This document shows positions 1-13,700 of a stretch of 64,000 bases of DNA, piece after piece. Made by a program: the position numbers and the translations under genes. The first letter of the stretch is position 1. Every line of letters starts with the position of its first letter. Below the pieces are notes generated by a model that had not been told where the DNA came from, did no database searches, and was given only the letters and a program-made list of their open reading frames with translations. Source of the stretch: Sipunculus nudus (Eukaryota > Annelida > Sipuncula > Golfingiida > Sipunculidae); the NCBI GenBank assembly GCA_026874595.1, contig CM049317.1:32104901-32168900 (forward strand), read 5' to 3'.

Positions 1-3000
1 TGAGTCCTACAGAAGTGGGTGATGGTCTCGTGACAGCAGGAGGAGTGTGTGGTGGTTCTGCGGGAACTGGTGATGAGTCCGCAGGAGTGGGTGATGGTCT
101 CGTGACATCAGGAGGAGTGTGTGATGGTCCTGCAGGACTGGGTGATGAGTCCTAAAGGTGTCTGTGATGGTCTCGTGACATCAGGAGGCGTGTGGGATGG
201 TCATGCGGGACTGGGAGATGAGTCCTGCAGGTGTGGGTGATGGTCACGTGAAATCAGGAGGAGTGTGTGATGGTCCAGCGGGACTGGGTGATGAGTCCTG
301 CAGGAGTTGGTGATGGCCTGATGACATCAGGAGGAGTGTGTGATGGTCCCGCAGGACTAGGTGATGTGTCCTGCAGTGATGTTCCTGCCGGACTCGTTGA
401 AGAGTTCTGCAGGAATAGGTGATGGTCTCATGACATCAGGAGGAGTGTGTGATGGTCCTGCCGGGCTGGATGATGAGTCCTACAGGAATGGGTGATGGTC
501 TCATGACATCAGGAGGAGTGTGTGATGGTCCCGCGGGAATGGGTAATGAGTCCTACAGGAGTGGGTGATGGTCTCGTGACATCGGGAGGAGTGTGTGATG
601 GTCCTGCGGGACTGGGTGATGAGTGCTACAGGAGTCGGTGATGGGTCTCGTGACATCAGGAGGAAAGTGTGATGGTCCTGCGGGACTGGGTGATGAGTCT
701 ACAGGAGTGTGTGATGGTCCTCAGGGACTGGATGATGAGTCCTGCAGGAGTGGGTGATGGTCTCATGACATCAGGAGGAGTGTGTGATGGTCCCGCGGGA
801 CTGGGTGATGAGTCCTGCAGGTGTGGGTGATGGTCTAATGACATCAGGAGGAGTGTGTGATGGTCCCGCGGGACTGTTTGATGAGTCCTGCAGGAGAGGG
901 TGATGGCCTCATGACATCAGGAGGAGTGTGTGATGGTCCCGCGGGACTGGATGATGAGTCCTGCAGGTGTGGGTGATGGTCTAATGACATCAGTAGTAGT
1001 GTGTGATGGTCCGGCGGGACTGGGTGATGAGTCTACAGGAGTGTGTGATGGTGCTCAGGGACTGGATGATGAGTCCTGCAGGAGTGGGTGATGGTTTCTT
1101 GATATCAGGAGGAGTGTGTGATGGTCCCGCGGGACTGTTTGATGAGTCCTGCAGGAGTGGGTGATGGCTTCATGACATCAGGAAGAGTGTGTCATGGTCC
1201 CGCGGGATTAGGTGATGAGTCCTGCAGAGTGGTTGACGGCCTCATGACATCAGGAGGAGTGTGTGATGGTCCCGTGGGACTGGGTGATAAGTCCTCCAGG
1301 AGTGGGTGATGGTCTCATGACATCAGGCGGAGTGTGTGATGGTCCCGCGGGACTGGGTGATGAGTCTACAGGAGTGTGTGATGGTCCTCAGGGACTGGAT
1401 GATGAGTCCTGCAGGAGTGGGTGATGGTCTCATGACATCAGGAGGAGTGTGTGATGGTCCCGCGGGACTGGGTGATGAGTCCTGCAGGTGTGGGTGATGG
1501 TCTAATGACATCAGGAGGAGTGTGTGATGGTCCCGCGGGACTGTTTGATGAGTCCTGCAGGAGAGGGTGATGGCCTCATGACATCAGGAGGAGTGTGTGA
1601 TGGTCCCGCGGGACTGGATGATGAGTCCTGCAGGTGTGGGTGATGGTCTAATGACATCAGTAGTAGTGTGTGATGGTCCCGCGGGAGTGGGTGATGAGTC
1701 CTGCAGGAGTGGGTGATGGACTCATGACATCAGGAGGAGTGTGTGATGGTCCCGCGGGACTGGGTGATGAGTACTGCAGGAGTGGGTGATGGTCTCATGA
1801 CATCAGGCGGAGTGTGTGATGGTCCTGCAGGACTCGTTGAAGAGTCCTGCAGAAATAGGTGATGGTCTCATGACATCAGGTCGAGTGTGTGATGATCATG
1901 CCGGACTTGGTGATGAGTCCTTCAGGAGTGGGTGATAGTCTCATGACATCAGGAGAAGTGTGTGATGGTCCTGCCGGACTGGGTGATGAGTCCTACCGGT
2001 GTCGGTGATGGTCTCGTGACATCAGGAGGAGTGTGTGATGGTCATGCGGGACTGGGTGATGAGTCCTACAGGACTGGGTGATGGTCTCATGACATTAGAA
2101 GGAGTTTTGGATGGTCCTGCGGGACTGGATGATGTTTATTGGAGGAGTGGGTGATGGTCTAATGACATCAGTAGTAGTGTGTGATGGTCCTGCGGGACTG
2201 GGTGATGAGTCTACAGGAGTGTGTGATGGTGCTCAGGGACTGGATGATGAGTCCTGCAGGAGTGGGTGATGGTTTCTTGATATCAGGAGGAGTGTGTGAT
2301 GGTCCCGCGGGACTGTTTGATGAGTCCTGCAGGAGTGGGTGATGGCTTCATGACATCAGGAAGAGTGTGTCATGGTCCCGCGGGATTAGGTGATGAGTCC
2401 TGCAGAGTGGTTGACGGCCTCATGACATCAGGAGGAGTGTGTGATGGTCCCGTGGGACTGGGTGATAAGTCCTCCAGGAGTGGGTGATGGTCTCATGACA
2501 TCAGGCGGAGTGTGTGATGGTCCTGCGGGACTCGTTGAACAGTCCTGCAGGAAAAGCTGATGGTCTCATGACATCTGAAGGGGTGTGTGATGGTCCTGCT
2601 GGACTGGGTGATGAGTCCTACAGGAGTGGGTGATCATCTCATGACATCAAGAGGAGTGTTGTATTGTCCTGCGGGACTTGGTGATGTTTCCACATGTGTG
2701 GGTGATGGTCTAATGACATCAGGAGAAGTGTGTGATGGTCCTGCTGGACTGGGTGATGAGTCCTACAGGAGTGGGTGATCATCTCATGACATCAAGAGGA
2801 GTGTTTGATTGTCCTGCGGGACTTGGTGATGTTTCCACATGTGTGGGTGATGGTCTAATGACATCAGGAGAAGTGTGTGATGGTCCTGCAGGACTGGGTG
2901 ATGAGTCCTACAGGAGTGGGAGATGGTCTCGTGACATCTGGAGGAGTTTTGTGATGGTCAGGCGGGACTGAGTGATGAATCCTACAGGAATTGGTGAAGG

Positions 3001-4764
3001 TCTCATGACATCAGAAGGAGTTTTGGATAGTCCTGCTGGACTGGATGATGGCTTTTGCATGCGCGGGTGATATTCTCATGACATCAGGAGGAGTGTGTGG
3101 TGGTTCTGCGGGAACTGGGTGATGAGTCCTACCGGTGTCGGTGATGGTCTCGTGACATCAGGAGGAGTGTGTGATGGTCATGCGGGAATGGGTGATGAGT
3201 CCTAGAGGAATGGGTGATGGTCTCATGACATTAGAAGGAGTTTTGGATGGTCCTGCGGGACTGGATGAAGGCTATTCCAGGAGTGGGTGATGACCTCATG
3301 ACATCAGGAGGAGTGTGTGATGGTCCCGCGGGAGTGGGTGATGAGTCCTGCAGGAGTGGGTGATGGACTCATGACATCAGGAGGAGTGTGTGATGGTCCC
3401 GCGGGACTGGGTGATGAGTACTGCAGGAGTGGGTGATGGTCTCATGACATCAGGCGGAGTGTGTGATGGTCCTGCAGGACTCGTTGAAGAGTCCTGCAGA
3501 AATAGGTGATGGTCTCATGACATCAGGTCGAGTGTGTGATGATCATGCCGGACTTGGTGATGAGTCCTTCAGGAGTGGGTGATAGTCTCATGACATCAGG
3601 AGAAGTGTGTGATGGTCCTGCCGGACTGGGTGATGAGTCCTACAGGAGTCGGTTATGGTCTCGTGACATCAGGAGTAGTGTGTGATGGTCCTGCGGGACT
3701 GGGTGATGAGTCTACAGGAGTGTGTGATGGTCCTCAGGGACTGGATGATGAGTCCTGCAGGAGTGGGTGATGGTTTCTTGATATCAGGAGGAGTGTGTGA
3801 TGGTCCCGCGGGACTGTTTGATGAGTCCTACAGGAGTGGGTGATGGCTTCATGACATCAGGAAGAGTGTGTCATGGTCCCGCGAGATTAGGTGATGAGTC
3901 CTGCAGAGTGGGTGACGGCCTCATGACATCAGGAGGAGTGTGTGATGGTCCCGCGGGACTGGGTGATGAGTCCTCCAGGAGTGGGTGATGGTCTCATGAC
4001 ATTAGAAGGAGTTTTGGATGGTCCTGCGTGACTGGATGATGGCTATTGCAGGAGAGGGTGATGACCTCATGACATCAGGAGGAGTGTGTGATGGTCCCGC
4101 GGGAGTGGGTTATGAGTCCTGCAGGAGTGGGTGGTGGCCTCATGACATCAGGAGGAGTGTGTGATGGGGCCCGCGGGACTGGGTGATGAGTACTGCAGGA
4201 GTGGGTGATGATCTCATGACATCAGGACGAGTGTGAAGATCATGCGGGACTGGGTGATGAGTCCTACAGGAGTGGGTGATCGTCTCATGACATCAGGAGA
4301 AGTGTGTGATGGTCCAGCGGGACTGTTTGATGAGTCCTGCAGGAGTGGGTGATGGCCTCATGACATCAGGAGGTGAGTTATGGTCCCGAGGGATGAGGTG
4401 ATGAGTCCTGCAGAGTGGGTGATGGACTCATGACATCCGGAGGAGTGTGTGATGGTCCCACGGGACTGGATGATGAGTCCTCCAGGAGTGGGTGATGGTC
4501 TCATCACATCAGGCGGAGTGTGTGATGGTCCTGCGGGATTCGTTGAAGAGTCCTGCAGGAAAAGCTGATGGTCTCATGACATCAGGAGGTGTGTGTGATG
4601 ATCCTCAGGGACTGGATGATGAGTCCTGCAGGAGTGGGTGATCGTCTCATGACATCAAGAGGAGTGTTTGATTGTCCTAAGGGACTTGGTGATGTGTCCA
4701 CATGTGTGGGTGATGGTCTCATGACATCAGGAGGAGTGTGTGATGGTCCCGCGGGACCGGGTGA
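1..4764. repeat. Higher-order repeat block I (4764 bp)
   Basis: This block begins with a diagnostic junction (a unit with AGAAGTGGG, then CTCGTGACAGCAGG and a TGGTGGTTCTGCGGG variant) that recurs at 4765, 7142 and, slightly altered, 10728. Block I equals block III plus a 1178-bp insertion: bases 1-1340 match 7142-8481, and bases from about 2190 to 4764 match 8153-10727 at a constant offset of 5963. The insertion shows as a direct repeat within block I, where about 1010-1340 recurs at 2188-2518 with an offset of 1178. A second internal repetition of 656-1000 at 1323-1680 has an offset of 667. These are offsets between diagnostic variants that I read directly. Confidence 0.85.
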
Positions 4765-7141
4765 TGAGTCCTACAGGAGTGGGTGATGGTCTCGTGACAG
4801 CAGGAGGAGTGTGTGGTGGTTCTGCGGGAACTGGTGATGAGTCCGCAGGAGTGGGTGATGGTCTCGTGACATCAGGAGGAGTGTGTGATGGTCCTGCAGG
4901 ACTGGGGGATGAGTCCTAAAGGTGTCTGTGATGGTCTCGTGACATCAGGAGGCGTGTGGGATGGTCATGCGGGACTGGGAGATGAGTCCTGCAGGTGTGG
5001 GTGATGGTCACGTGAAATCAGGAGGAGTGTGTGATGGTCCAGCGGGACTGGGTGATGAGTCCTGCAGGAGTTGGTGATGGCCTGATGACATTAGGAGGAG
5101 TGTGTGATGGTCCCGCAGGACTAGGTGATGTGTCCTGCAGTGATGTTCCTGCCGGACTCGTTGAAGAGTTCTGCAGGAATAGGTGATGGTCTCATGACAT
5201 CAGGAGGAGTGTGTGATGGTCCTGCCGGGCTGGATGATGAGTCCTACAGGAATGGGTGATGGTCTCATGACATCAGGAGGAGTGTGTGATGGTCCTGCGG
5301 GACTGGGTGATGAGTGCTACAGGAGTCGGTGATGGGTCTCGTGACATCAGGAGGAAAGTGTGATGGTCCTGCGGGACTGGGTGATGAGTCTACAGGAGTG
5401 TGTGATGGTCCTCAGGGACTGGATGATGAGTCCTGCAGGAGTGGGTGATGGTCTCATGACATCAGGAGGAGTGTGTGATGGTCCCGCGGGACTGGGTGAT
5501 GAGTCCTGCAGGTGTGGGTGATGGTCTAATGACATCAGGAGGAGTGTGTGATGGTCCCGCGGGACTGTTTGATGAGTCCTGCAGGAGAGGGTGATGGCCT
5601 CATGACATCAGGAGGAGTGTGTGATGGTCCCGCGGGACTGGATGATGAGTCCTGCAGGTGTGGGTGATGGTCTAATGACATCAGTAGTAGTGTGTGATGG
5701 TCCCGCGGGAGTGGGTGATGAGTCCTGCAGGAGTGGGTGATGGACTCATGACATCAGGAGGAGTGTGTGATGGTCCCGCGGGACTGGGTGATGAGTACTG
5801 CAGGAGTGGGTGATGGTCTCATGACATCAGGCGGAGTGTGTGATGGTCCTGCAGGACTCGTTGAAGAGTCCTGCAGAAATAGGTGATGGTCTCATGACAT
5901 CAGGTCGAGTGTGTGATGATCATGCCGGACTTGGTGATGAGTCCTTCAGGAGTGGGTGATAGTCTCATGACATCAGGAGAAGTGTGTGATGGTCCTGCCG
6001 GACTGGGTGATGAGTCCTACAGGAGTCGGTTATGGTCTCGTGACATCAGGAGTAGTGTGTGATGGTCCTGCGGGACTGGGTGATGAGTCTACAGGAGTGT
6101 GTGATGGTCCTCAGGGACTGGATGATGAGTCCTGCAGGAGTGGGTGATGGTTTCTTGATATCAGGAGGAGTGTGTGATGGTCCCGCGGGACTGTTTGATG
6201 AGTCCTACAGGAGTGGGTGATGGCTTCATGACATCAGGAAGAGTGTGTCATGGTCCCGCGGGATTAGGTGATGAGTCCTGCAGAGTGGGTGACGGCCTCA
6301 TGACATCAGGAGGAGTGTGTGATGGTCCCGCGGGACTGGGTGATGAGTCCTCCAGGAGTGGGTGATGGTCTCATGACATTAGAAGGAGTTTTGGATGGTC
6401 CTGCGTGACTGGATGATGGCTATTGCAGGAGAGGGTGATGACCTCATGACATCAGGAGGAGTGTGTGATGGTCCCGCGGGAGTGGGTTATGAGTCCTGCA
6501 GGAGTGGGTGGTGGCCTCATGACATCAGGAGGAGTGTGTGATGGGGCCCGCGGGACTGGGTGATGAGTACTGCAGGAGTGGGTGATGATCTCATGACATC
6601 AGGACGAGTGTGAAGATCATGCGGGACTGGGTGATGAGTCCTACAGGAGTGGGTGATCGTCTCATGACATCAGGAGAAGTGTGTGATGGTCCAGCGGGAC
6701 TGTTTGATGAGTCCTGCAGGAGTGGGTGATGGCCTCATGACATCAGGAGGTGAGTTATGGTCCCGAGGGATGAGGTGATGAGTCCTGCAGAGTGGGTGAT
6801 GGACTCATGACATCCGGAGGAGTGTGTGATGGTCCCACGGGACTGGATGATGAGTCCTCCAGGAGTGGGTGATGGTCTCATCACATCAGGCGGAGTGTGT
6901 GATGGTCCTGCGGGATTCGTTGAAGAGTCCTGCAGGAAAAGCTGATGGTCTCATGACATCAGGAGGAGTGTGTGATGATCCTCAGGGACTGGATGATGAG
7001 TCCTGCAGGAGTGGGTGATCGTCTCATGACATCAAGAGGAGTGTTTGATTGTCCTAAGGGACTTGGTGATGTGTCCACATGTGTGGGTGATGGTCTCATG
7101 ACATCAGGAGGAGTGTGTGATGGTCCCGCGGGACCGGGTGA
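4765..7141. repeat. Higher-order repeat block II (2377 bp)
   Basis: This is the shortest clean copy of the block. Its start matches base 1 onward, and its end (6174-7141) matches 3797-4764 at an offset of exactly 2377. Against blocks I and III it lacks one 73-bp unit near 5300: the offset to block I changes from 4764 to 4691, and the offset to block III from 2377 to 2450, both by exactly 73. It also lacks the 1-2-kb central portion present in I and III. The step of exactly one unit points to unequal exchange or replication slippage in register. Confidence 0.85.
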
Positions 7142-10100
7142 TGAGTCCTACAGAAGTGGGTGATGGTCTCGTGACAGCAGGAGGAGTGTGTGGTGGTTCT
7201 GCGGGAACTGGTGATGAGTCCGCAGGAGTGGGTGATGGTCTCGTGACATCAGGAGGAGTGTGTGATGGTCCTGCAGGACTGGGTGATGAGTCCTAAAGGT
7301 GTCTGTGATGGTCTCGTGACATCAGGAGGCGTGTGGGATGGTCATGCGGGACTGGGAGATGAGTCCTGCAGGTGTGGGTGATGGTCACGTGAAATCAGGA
7401 GGAGTGTGTGATGGTCCAGCGGGACTGGGTGATGAGTCCTGCAGGAGTTGGTGATGGCCTGATGACATCAGGAGGAGTGTGTGATGGTCCCGCAGGACTA
7501 GGTGATGTGTCCTGCAGTGATGTTCCTGCCGGACTCGTTGAAGAGTTCTGCAGGAATAGGTGATGGTCTCATGACATCAGGAGGAGTGTGTGATGGTCCT
7601 GCCGGGCTGGATGATGAGTCCTACAGGAATGGGTGATGGTCTCATGACATCAGGAGGAGTGTGTGATGGTCCCGCGGGAATGGGTAATGAGTCCTACAGG
7701 AGTGGGTGATGGTCTCGTGACATCGGGAGGAGTGTGTGATGGTCCTGCGGGACTGGGTGATGAGTGCTACAGGAGTCGGTGATGGGTCTCGTGACATCAG
7801 GAGGAAAGTGTGATGGTCCTGCGGGACTGGGTGATGAGTCTACAGGAGTGTGTGATGGTCCTCAGGGACTGGATGATGAGTCCTGCAGGAGTGGGTGATG
7901 GTCTCATGACATCAGGAGGAGTGTGTGATGGTCCCGCGGGACTGGGTGATGAGTCCTGCAGGTGTGGGTGATGGTCTAATGACATCAGGAGGAGTGTGTG
8001 ATGGTCCCGCGGGACTGTTTGATGAGTCCTGCAGGAGAGGGTGATGGCCTCATGACATCAGGAGGAGTGTGTGATGGTCCCGCGGGACTGGATGATGAGT
8101 CCTGCAGGTGTGGGTGATGGTCTAATGACATCAGTAGTAGTGTGTGATGGTCCGGCGGGACTGGGTGATGAGTCTACAGGAGTGTGTGATGGTGCTCAGG
8201 GACTGGATGATGAGTCCTGCAGGAGTGGGTGATGGTTTCTTGATATCAGGAGGAGTGTGTGATGGTCCCGCGGGACTGTTTGATGAGTCCTGCAGGAGTG
8301 GGTGATGGCTTCATGACATCAGGAAGAGTGTGTCATGGTCCCGCGGGATTAGGTGATGAGTCCTGCAGAGTGGTTGACGGCCTCATGACATCAGGAGGAG
8401 TGTGTGATGGTCCCGTGGGACTGGGTGATAAGTCCTCCAGGAGTGGGTGATGGTCTCATGACATCAGGCGGAGTGTGTGATGGTCCTGCGGGACTCGTTG
8501 AACAGTCCTGCAGGAAAAGCTGATGGTCTCATGACATCTGAAGGGGTGTGTGATGGTCCTGCTGGACTGGGTGATGAGTCCTACAGGAGTGGGTGATCAT
8601 CTCATGACATCAAGAGGAGTGTTGTATTGTCCTGCGGGACTTGGTGATGTTTCCACATGTGTGGGTGATGGTCTAATGACATCAGGAGAAGTGTGTGATG
8701 GTCCTGCTGGACTGGGTGATGAGTCCTACAGGAGTGGGTGATCATCTCATGACATCAAGAGGAGTGTTTGATTGTCCTGCGGGACTTGGTGATGTTTCCA
8801 CATGTGTGGGTGATGGTCTAATGACATCAGGAGAAGTGTGTGATGGTCCTGCAGGACTGGGTGATGAGTCCTACAGGAGTGGGAGATGGTCTCGTGACAT
8901 CTGGAGGAGTTTTGTGATGGTCAGGCGGGACTGAGTGATGAATCCTACAGGAATTGGTGAAGGTCTCATGACATCAGAAGGAGTTTTGGATAGTCCTGCT
9001 GGACTGGATGATGGCTTTTGCATGCGCGGGTGATATTCTCATGACATCAGGAGGAGTGTGTGGTGGTTCTGCGGGAACTGGGTGATGAGTCCTACCGGTG
9101 TCGGTGATGGTCTCGTGACATCAGGAGGAGTGTGTGATGGTCATGCGGGAATGGGTGATGAGTCCTAGAGGAATGGGTGATGGTCTCATGACATTAGAAG
9201 GAGTTTTGGATGGTCCTGCGGGACTGGATGAAGGCTATTCCAGGAGTGGGTGATGACCTCATGACATCAGGAGGAGTGTGTGATGGTCCCGCGGGAGTGG
9301 GTGATGAGTCCTGCAGGAGTGGGTGATGGACTCATGACATCAGGAGGAGTGTGTGATGGTCCCGCGGGACTGGGTGATGAGCACTGCAGGAGTGGGTGAT
9401 GGTCTCATGACATCAGGCGGAGTGTGTGATGGTCCTGCAGGACTCGTTGAAGAGTCCTGCAGAAATAGGTGATGGTCTCATGACATCAGGTCGAGTGTGT
9501 GATGATCATGCCGGACTTGGTGATGAGTCCTTCAGGAGTGGGTGATAGTCTCATGACATCAGGAGAAGTGTGTGATGGTCCTGCCGGACTGGGTGATGAG
9601 TCCTACAGGAGTCGGTTATGGTCTCGTGACATCAGGAGTAGTGTGTGATGGTCCTGCGGGACTGGGTGATGAGTCTACAGGAGTGTGTGATGGTCCTCAG
9701 GGACTGGATGATGAGTCCTGCAGGAGTGGGTGATGGTTTCTTGATATCAGGAGGAGTGTGTGATGGTCCCGCGGGACTGTTTGATGAGTCCTACAGGAGT
9801 GGGTGATGGCTTCATGACATCAGGAAGAGTGTGTCATGGTCCCGCGGGATTAGGTGATGAGTCCTGCAGAGTGGGTGACGGCCTCATGACATCAGGAGGA
9901 GTGTGTGATGGTCCCGCGGGACTGGGTGATGAGTCCTCCAGGAGTGGGTGATGGTCTCTTGACATTAGAAGGAGTTTTGGATGGTCCTGCGTGACTGGAT
10001 GATGGCTATTGCAGGAGAGGGTGATGACCTCATGACATCAGGAGGAGTGTGTGATGGTCCCGCGGGAGTGGGTTATGAGTCCTGCAGGAGTGGGTGGTGG

Positions 10101-10727
10101 CCTCATGACATCAGGAGGAGTGTGTGATGGGGCCCGCGGGACTGGGTGATGAGTACTGCAGGAGTGGGTGATGATCTCATGACATCAGGACGAGTGTGAA
10201 GATCATGCGGGACTGGGTGATGAGTCCTACAGGAGTGGGTGATCGTCTCATGACATCAGGAGAAGTGTGTGATGGTCCAGCGGGACTGTTTGATGAGTCC
10301 TGCAGGAGTGGGTGATGGCCTCATGACATCAGGAGGTGAGTTATGGTCCCGAGGGATGAGGTGATGAGTCCTGCAGAGTGGGTGATGGACTCATGACATC
10401 CGGAGGAGTGTGTGATGGTCCCACGGGACTGGATGATGAGTCCTCCAGGAGTGGGTGATGGTCTCATCACATCAGGCGGAGTGTGTGATGGTCCTGCGGG
10501 ATTCGTTGAAGAGTCCTGCAGGAAAAGCTGATGGTCTCATGACATCAGGAGGAGTGTGTGATGATCCTCAGGGACTGGATGATGAGTCCTGCAGGAGTGG
10601 GTGATCGTCTCATGACATCAAGAGGAGTGTTTGATTGTCCTAAGGGACTTGGTGATGTGTCCACATGTGTGGGTGATGGTCTCATGACATCAGGAGGAGT
10701 GTGTGATGGTCCCGCGGGACCGGGTGA
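7142..10727. repeat. Higher-order repeat block III (3586 bp)
   Basis: A nearly perfect copy of parts of block I. In the stretch compared at offset 5963 (about 2190-4768 against 8153-10731) the only differences I found by eye were A3884/G9847, T3419/C9382, A3996/T9959 and G4768/T10731. The block is 1178 bp shorter than block I. Such similarity over kilobases, in an array whose neighbouring units differ from one another at many sites, shows that the duplicated entity is the whole block and not the single unit. Confidence 0.85.
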
Positions 10728-13700
10728 TGATTCCTACAGGAGTGGGTGATGGTCTCGTGACAGCAGGAGGAGTGTGTGGTGGTTCTGCGGGAACTGGTGA
10801 TGAGTCCTATAGGAGTGGGTGATGGTCTCGTGACATCGGGAGGAGTGTGATGGTCCTGCGGGACTGGGTGATGAGTGCTACAGGAGTCGGTGATGGTCTC
10901 GTGACATCAGGAGGAAAGTGTGATGGTCCTGCGGGACTGGGTGATGAGTCTACAGGAGTGTGTGATGGTCCTCAGGGACTGGATGATGAGTCCTGCAGGA
11001 GTGGGTGATGGTCTCATGACATCAGGAGGAGTGTGTGATGGTCCCGCGGGACTGGGTGATGAGTCCTGCAGGTGTGGGTGATGGTCTGATGACATCAGGA
11101 GGAGCGTGTAATGGTCTTGCGGGACTGGGTGATGAGTCTACTGGAGTGTGTGATCGTCCTCAGGGACTGGATGATGAGTCCTGCAGGATTGGGTGATGGT
11201 CTCTTGATATCAGGAGGAGTGTGTGATGGTCCCGTGGGACTGTTTGATGAGTCCTGCAGGAGAGGGTGATGGCCTCATGACATCAAGAGGAGTGTGTGAT
11301 GGTCCCGCGGTACTGGGTGATGAGTCCTGCAGGTGTGGGTGATGGTCTAATGACATCAGGAGGAGTGTGTGATGGTACCGGGGGACTGTTTGATGATTCC
11401 TGCAGGAGTGGGTGATGGCCTAATTACATCAGGAGGAGTGTGTCATGGTCCCGCGGGACTGGGTGATGAGTGCTGCAGGAGTGGGTGATGATCTCATGAC
11501 ATCAGGAGGAGTGTGTGATGGTCCCGCGGGAATGGGTGATGAGTCCTACAGGAGTGGGTGATGGTCCCATGACATGAGGAGGAGTGTTTGATGGTCCTAC
11601 GGGACTTGTTGATGAGTCCGCAGGAGTGGGTGATGGTCTCACGACATCAGGAGGAGTGTGTGATGGTCCTGCAGGACTGGGTGATGAGTCCTAAAGGTGT
11701 CTGTGATGGTCTCGTGACATCAGGAGGCGTGTGGGATGGTCATGCGGGACTGGGAGATGAGTCCTGCAGGTGTGGGTGATGGTCACGTGAAATCAGGAGG
11801 AGTGTGTGATGGTCCAGCGGGACTGGGTGATGAGTCCTGCAGGAGTTGGTGATGGCCTGATGACATCAGGAGGAGTGTGTGATGGTCCCGCAGGACTAGG
11901 TGATGTGTCCTGCAGTGATGTTCCTGCCGGACTCGTTGAAGAGTTCTGCAGGAATAGGTGATGGTCTCATGACATCAGGAGGAGTGTGTGATGGTCCTGC
12001 CGGGCTGGATGATGAGTCCTACAGGAATGGGTGATGGTCTCATGACATCAGGAGGAGTGTGTGATGGTCCCGCGGGAATGGGTAATGAGTCCTACAGGAG
12101 TGGGTGATGGTCTCGTGACATCGGGAGGAGTGTGTGATGGTCCTGCGGGACTGGGTGATGAGTGCTACAGGAGTCGGTGATGGGTCTCGTGACATCAGGA
12201 GGAAAGTGTGATGGTCCTGCGGGACTGGGTGATGAGTCTACAGGAGTGTGTGATGGTCCTCAGGGACTGGATGATGAGTCCTGCAGGAGTGGGTGATGGT
12301 CTCATGACATCAGGAGGAGTGTGTGATGGTCCCGCGGGACTGGGTGATGAGTCCTGCAGGTGTGGGTGATGGTCTAATGACATCAGGAGGAGTGTGTGAT
12401 GGTCCCGCGGGACTGTTTGATGAGTCCTGCAGGAGAGGGTGATGGCCTCATGACATCAGGAGGAGTGTGTGATGGTCCCGCGGGACTGGGTGATGAGTCC
12501 TGCAGGTGTGGGTGATGGTCTAATGACATCAGGAGGAGTGTGTGATGGTACCGCGGGACTGTTTGATGATTCCTGCAGGAGTTCATGATGGCCTAATGAC
12601 ATCAGGAGGAGTGTGTGATGGTCCCGCGGGACTGGGTGATGAGTCCTGCAGGAGTGGGTGATGATCTCATGACATCAGTAGGAGTGTGTGATGGTCCCGC
12701 GGGAATGGGTGATGAGTCCTACAGGAGTGCGTGATGTCCCATGACATGAGGAGGAGTGTTTGATGGTCCTACGGGACTTGTTGATGAGTCCGTAGGAGTT
12801 GGTGATGGTCTCACGACAACAGGAGGAGTGTGTGATGGTCCTGCAGGACTGGGTGATGAGTCCTAAAGGTGTCAGTGATGGTCTCGTGACATCAGGAGCC
12901 GTATGGGATGGTCATGCGGGACTGGGAGATGAGTCCTGCAGGTGTGGGTGATGGTCTAATGACATCAGGAGGAGTGTGTGATGGTCACGCGGGACTGTTT
13001 GATGAGTCCTGCAGGAGTGGGTAATGGCCTCATGACATCAGGAGGAGTGTGTGATGGTCCCGCGGGACTGGATGATGAGTCCTGCAGGAGTGGGTGATGG
13101 TCTCATGACATCAGGAGGAGTGTGTGATGGTCCCGCGGGACTAGATGATGAGGCCTGTAAAAGTGGGTGATGGCTTTATGACATCAGGAGGAGTGTATGA
13201 TGGTCCCGCGGGACTAGGTGATGTGTCCTGCAGTGATGTTCCTGCGGGACTCGTTGAAGAGTTCTGCAGGAATAGGTGATGGTCTCATGACATCAGGAGG
13301 AGTGTGTGATGGTCCCGCGGGACTGGATGATGAGTCCTGCAGGAGTGGGGGATGGTCTCATGACATCAGGAGGAGTGTGTGATGGTCCCGCGGGACTAGA
13401 TGATGAGGCCTGCAGGAGTGGGTGACGGCCTTATGACATCAGGAGGAGTGTGTGATGGTCCCGCGGGACTAGGTGATGTGTCCTGCAGTGATGTTCCTGC
13501 GGGACTCGTTGAAGAATTCTGCAGGAATAGGTGATGGTCTCATGACATCAGGAGGAGTGTGTGATGGTCCTGCCGGGCTGGATGATGGGTCCTACAGGAG
13601 TGGGTGATGGTCTCATGACATAAAGGGGAGTGTTTGATGGTCCTGCGAGACTTGGTGATGAGTCCGCGGGAGTGGGTGATGGTCTCATGACATCAGGAGG

